Of a DNA stretch of 64,000 bases, positions 61,752 through 64,000 are shown piece by piece. Location of the stretch: NCBI RefSeq assembly GCF_003583365.1, contig NZ_QXED01000004.1, forward strand, positions 124,001-188,000, given 5' to 3'. The stretch's first letter is position 1. Every line of letters starts with the position of its first letter. Both the position numbers and the translations under genes were made by a program. The notes under the pieces were generated by a model, which made no database searches, had not been told where the DNA came from, and saw only the letters and a program-made list of their open reading frames with translations. This stretch comes from Fibrisoma montanum. Its GTDB lineage: Bacteria > Bacteroidota > Bacteroidia > Cytophagales > Spirosomataceae.

Positions 61752-62489
61752 ATGACCAGGAATCAGGCACGTGTTCTCGTTGTAGTGCCTTGTTACAACG
61801 AGGAAGCAGTGATTGCTGCGGTGGTAAGTGACATATACCAGGTAAAAGCTCATCACCAACTGCGATTGGATGTATTGGTAGTGAATGATTGCTCAACTGA
61901 CCGATCAATTGACATTATCCGAACGCTACCATGCTTATATCTTGATCTGCCCGTTAATTTAGGAATTGGTGGGGCGATGCACGCCGGTTATAAATATGCC
62001 TGGAGGAATGGATACGATATTGCCGTACAGATGGATGGTGATGGACAGCATCCGGCCAATCAGCTCATGACCATATTAACTCCTATTTTAGACAATCAGG
62101 CCGATGTAGTCATTGGATCACGATTTATCGAGAAAGAAGGATTTCAGTCATCGGCTATGCGTCGGGTAGGTATCAATTACTTCCGGCGTCTTAATCAGGC
62201 CCTGATTGGGCAAACGATTTACGACAGTACGTCGGGCTTTAGGGCTTTTAACCGCCGTACGCTTGAAATCGTTAACCGATATTATCCGGATGAATATCCC
62301 GAACCTGAAGCAATAGTGCTGTTCGGCTTAAGTAAATTGCATATTCAGGAAGTGCCGGTAATTATGCGGGAGCGTCAGGGGGGAGTTTCGTCGATTAACT
62401 CGAGCAAGGCACTGTACTACATGCTAAAAGTAAGCTTGGGTATTTTGTTTGTATATGCTCGTTTGGTCCGTAAGAATTTAACTCATTGA
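61752..62489 (+). CDS. GT2 family glycosyltransferase, polyprenyl-phosphate sugar synthase-like
   Basis: 245 residues. GT-A fold: VLVVVPCYNEEAVIAAVV at the N-terminus, VNDCSTDRS, MDGDGQHPANQ (the D-x-D metal motif), GSRFI and STSGFRAFNRR. It resembles the DPM1/polyisoprenyl-phosphate glycosyltransferase branch but lacks C-terminal membrane helices. It probably makes the polyprenyl-phosphate sugar used by the GT-C-like proteins upstream. Gap of 3 bp to the DUF2304 gene. Confidence 0.9.
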   Translation: MTRNQARVLVVVPCYNEEAVIAAVVSDIYQVKAHHQLRLDVLVVNDCSTDRSIDIIRTLPCLYLDLPVNLGIGGAMHAGYKYAWRNGYDIAVQMDGDGQHPANQLMTILTPILDNQADVVIGSRFIEKEGFQSSAMRRVGINYFRRLNQALIGQTIYDSTSGFRAFNRRTLEIVNRYYPDEYPEPEAIVLFGLSKLHIQEVPVIMRERQGGVSSINSSKALYYMLKVSLGILFVYARLVRKNLTH

Positions 62490-62492
62490 CAA

Positions 62493-62927
62493 ATGGCCTC
62501 TTTACCAATTACTATACAAATCATCAGCCTCATTGGAGCGTTTACCTTCATGTTTTTCATTTTTCGGCTGATTGTAAAGGGACGCCTTCGTGAAGAATAT
62601 TCTATAGTATGGATATTATGTACAATTATTTTGATCGTTTTTGCTGTTTGGCGGAAAGGATTGGAACAAATCTCTCTCTTATTAGGGGTTTATTATCCAC
62701 CCTCTCTGATTTTTATCGGTGCAATTTTTGCCATTATCTTTTTCCTGGTTCATTTGTCGGTGGTAATTTCTAAGTTGCAGAACCAAATCAAAACGCTGGC
62801 TCAGGAAGTCGCTTATCTAAAACAGCAGATTGACCAGCAAACAGTCAAGGAGTCGGCGGTTAGGGCTATACCGTCTGAAAACGATGAGCCAACGGTTGTT
62901 GCTGAAGATAAGGTGTTGCCGCAATGA
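62493..62927 (+). CDS. DUF2304 family small membrane protein
   Basis: 144 residues: three membrane helices (ITIQIISLIGAFTFMFFIFRLIV; YSIVWILCTIILIVFAVW; PSLIFIGAIFAIIFFLVHLSVVIS) and a C-terminal coiled coil (KLQNQIKTLAQEVAYLKQQID). This pattern and its place directly behind a DPM1-like GT2 are typical of DUF2304, probably a membrane anchor or partner of that enzyme. Stop overlaps the next start (ATGA). Confidence 0.85.
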   Translation: MASLPITIQIISLIGAFTFMFFIFRLIVKGRLREEYSIVWILCTIILIVFAVWRKGLEQISLLLGVYYPPSLIFIGAIFAIIFFLVHLSVVISKLQNQIKTLAQEVAYLKQQIDQQTVKESAVRAIPSENDEPTVVAEDKVLPQ

Positions 62928-63952
62928 ATATTGAACTAAGTATTGTTATTGTATCCTATAACAGTTTTACTGATTTGCAACGTTGTCTGCCAACAATAAC
63001 TGAGCAGAGCGTTGACTTCTCCTACGAAATCATTGTTGTTGATAATCACGGAGCCGACGGAGTAGCTAATTGGCTGTCGGTTAGCTATCCCAATATAATT
63101 CTTATTGTCAATCCGGTCAACAATGGTTATGCTGGAGGAAATAATTTAGGTGTACAACATGCCCGGGGAAAATGGGTGTTTCTACTGAACCCTGATACGG
63201 AATTACGCAAGGACAGCTTGGCGCAGCTAATGAAGTCGGCCCGCGACCTTCCTGACGCGCTACTCAATCCAAAACTGCTTAATCCTGATGGAACGATCAA
63301 TGCTTGTGGTAACCAAATGCATTTCACAGGAATAACAACCTGCCGTGGGTTAAACCAGCCGTTTAATACATTTACTACATTACATACTATTCCATTGCTT
63401 TCAGGGGCAGCAATTATAGGCCGCGCGGAAGTTTTCAGGCGGTTGGGCGGCTTCGATGAACGTTATTTTATGTATTTTGAGGATACTGATTTTTCGCTAC
63501 GGGCCCGTCGTCAAGGAATTCAATTAGTTTGCGAAAGCAGAGCGGAGGTTGTTCATCATTATACATTGAGCTTGAGCGCGGGTAAATTTTACTTTTTAGA
63601 ACGTAATCGGCTGCTTACGTTTCTGAAAATATTTTCCCGGAATACACTACGAGCCTTATTGCCAGCTTTGTTACTAACCGAACTCCTAACCTGGGTTTAT
63701 GGGCTTCGAGGGTGGAGCTTTTTAAAAAGTCGATTTCGGACGTATAAGTATATATGGGCAAACCGGTCCCTGATTAATCAGGAGCATCAGCACCTGACCA
63801 GGCAATTGGCTAATGTATCAGATACCGCTTTGTTGGCAGGAAGTGAATTATCCTTGCCATTTGCCTCATTACTGCCTAAGCCATTTAGTTCGGTAGCAGA
63901 TGCAATTCTTACGACCATGTATCGCTTGTTGATTCCCCGGCGGCTACGTTAA
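62924..63952 (+). CDS. GT2 family glycosyltransferase (rhamnosyltransferase-like)
   Basis: 342 residues. LSIVIVSYNSFTDLQRCL at the N-terminus, VDNHGADG, NPVNNGYAGGNNLGVQHARGKWVFLLNPDTE (with the N-x-D-T-E metal motif) and GGFDERYFMYFEDTDFSLRAR, the acidic catalytic loop of the WbbL-like family. C-terminal part is basic and partly amphipathic, suiting membrane attachment. It probably adds a sugar to a lipid-linked repeat unit. The remaining 48 bases of the window hold nothing recognisable. Confidence 0.9.
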   Translation: MNIELSIVIVSYNSFTDLQRCLPTITEQSVDFSYEIIVVDNHGADGVANWLSVSYPNIILIVNPVNNGYAGGNNLGVQHARGKWVFLLNPDTELRKDSLAQLMKSARDLPDALLNPKLLNPDGTINACGNQMHFTGITTCRGLNQPFNTFTTLHTIPLLSGAAIIGRAEVFRRLGGFDERYFMYFEDTDFSLRARRQGIQLVCESRAEVVHHYTLSLSAGKFYFLERNRLLTFLKIFSRNTLRALLPALLLTELLTWVYGLRGWSFLKSRFRTYKYIWANRSLINQEHQHLTRQLANVSDTALLAGSELSLPFASLLPKPFSSVADAILTTMYRLLIPRRLR

Positions 63953-64000
63953 GTTAGTGTTTTGGATATCTACGCAGGTGGTCTTCGTACACCTGGATGT

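Overview
The window looks like a chromosomal segment of a Bacteroidota member of the order Cytophagales, most like Spirosoma and relatives. Reasons: type IX secretion C-terminal sorting domains of both type A and type B, a PorP/SprF-family protein, LytTR and CarboxypepD_reg-like proteins, DUF6089-type barrels, and promoters of the TTG/TTTG plus TAnnTTTG Bacteroidota type. The genus is an inference. No rRNA, CRISPR array, phage or IS transposase was seen.

Layout. 1-2100: partial OPT-family transporter and tRNA-Gly(CCC). 2200-6000: two secreted proteins, a 17-residue head-repeat fibre-like protein and a T9SS beta-helix protein. 6600-13750: secreted sugar-dehydrogenase-like cytochrome c fusion, HdeD-like membrane protein, a conserved protein of unknown function, a gamma-glutamylcyclotransferase-like gene carrying an inserted palindrome, and an S41 lipoprotein protease. 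13900-26500: mostly housekeeping genes: yraN, lipB, a degenerate-looking exonuclease, rnr, a nucleoside deaminase, a polyprenyl synthase, a rhomboid, a LytTR regulator beside a DUF2306-like membrane protein, a GDSL lipoprotein, and prfB with its programmed +1 frameshift. 26800-36750: lpd, mutL, two tandem rhomboids, dxs, aspartate kinase, PorP/SprF. 37000-45800: a 1.2-kresidue type B CTD protein, ruvB, an ArsR-type regulator, an EamA transporter, der and era.

45950-47930 holds the most distinctive structure. An intact initiator tRNA (fMet) is followed exactly 1,900 bp later by a perfect 45-bp copy of its 3' part. Between the copies lies an AT-richer islet with two lipoprotein genes and a gene remnant but no integrase. 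The islet supplies its own terminator behind the rebuilt tRNA, and a second terminator sits behind the displaced fragment. This reads as a minimal tRNA-targeted integrative islet.

48100-57000: a four-gene GDPD / metallophosphoesterase / outer-membrane cluster, envelope lipoproteins, an amidohydrolase and an M28 peptidase. 57000-63950: an AT-richer surface-polysaccharide locus (flippase-like protein, two large GT-C-like membrane proteins, a DPM1-like GT2, DUF2304, a second GT2) behind a good promoter.

The intergenic spaces are rich in long perfect hairpins (21, 22 and 28 bp) at convergent gene ends and, once, inside a coding region.
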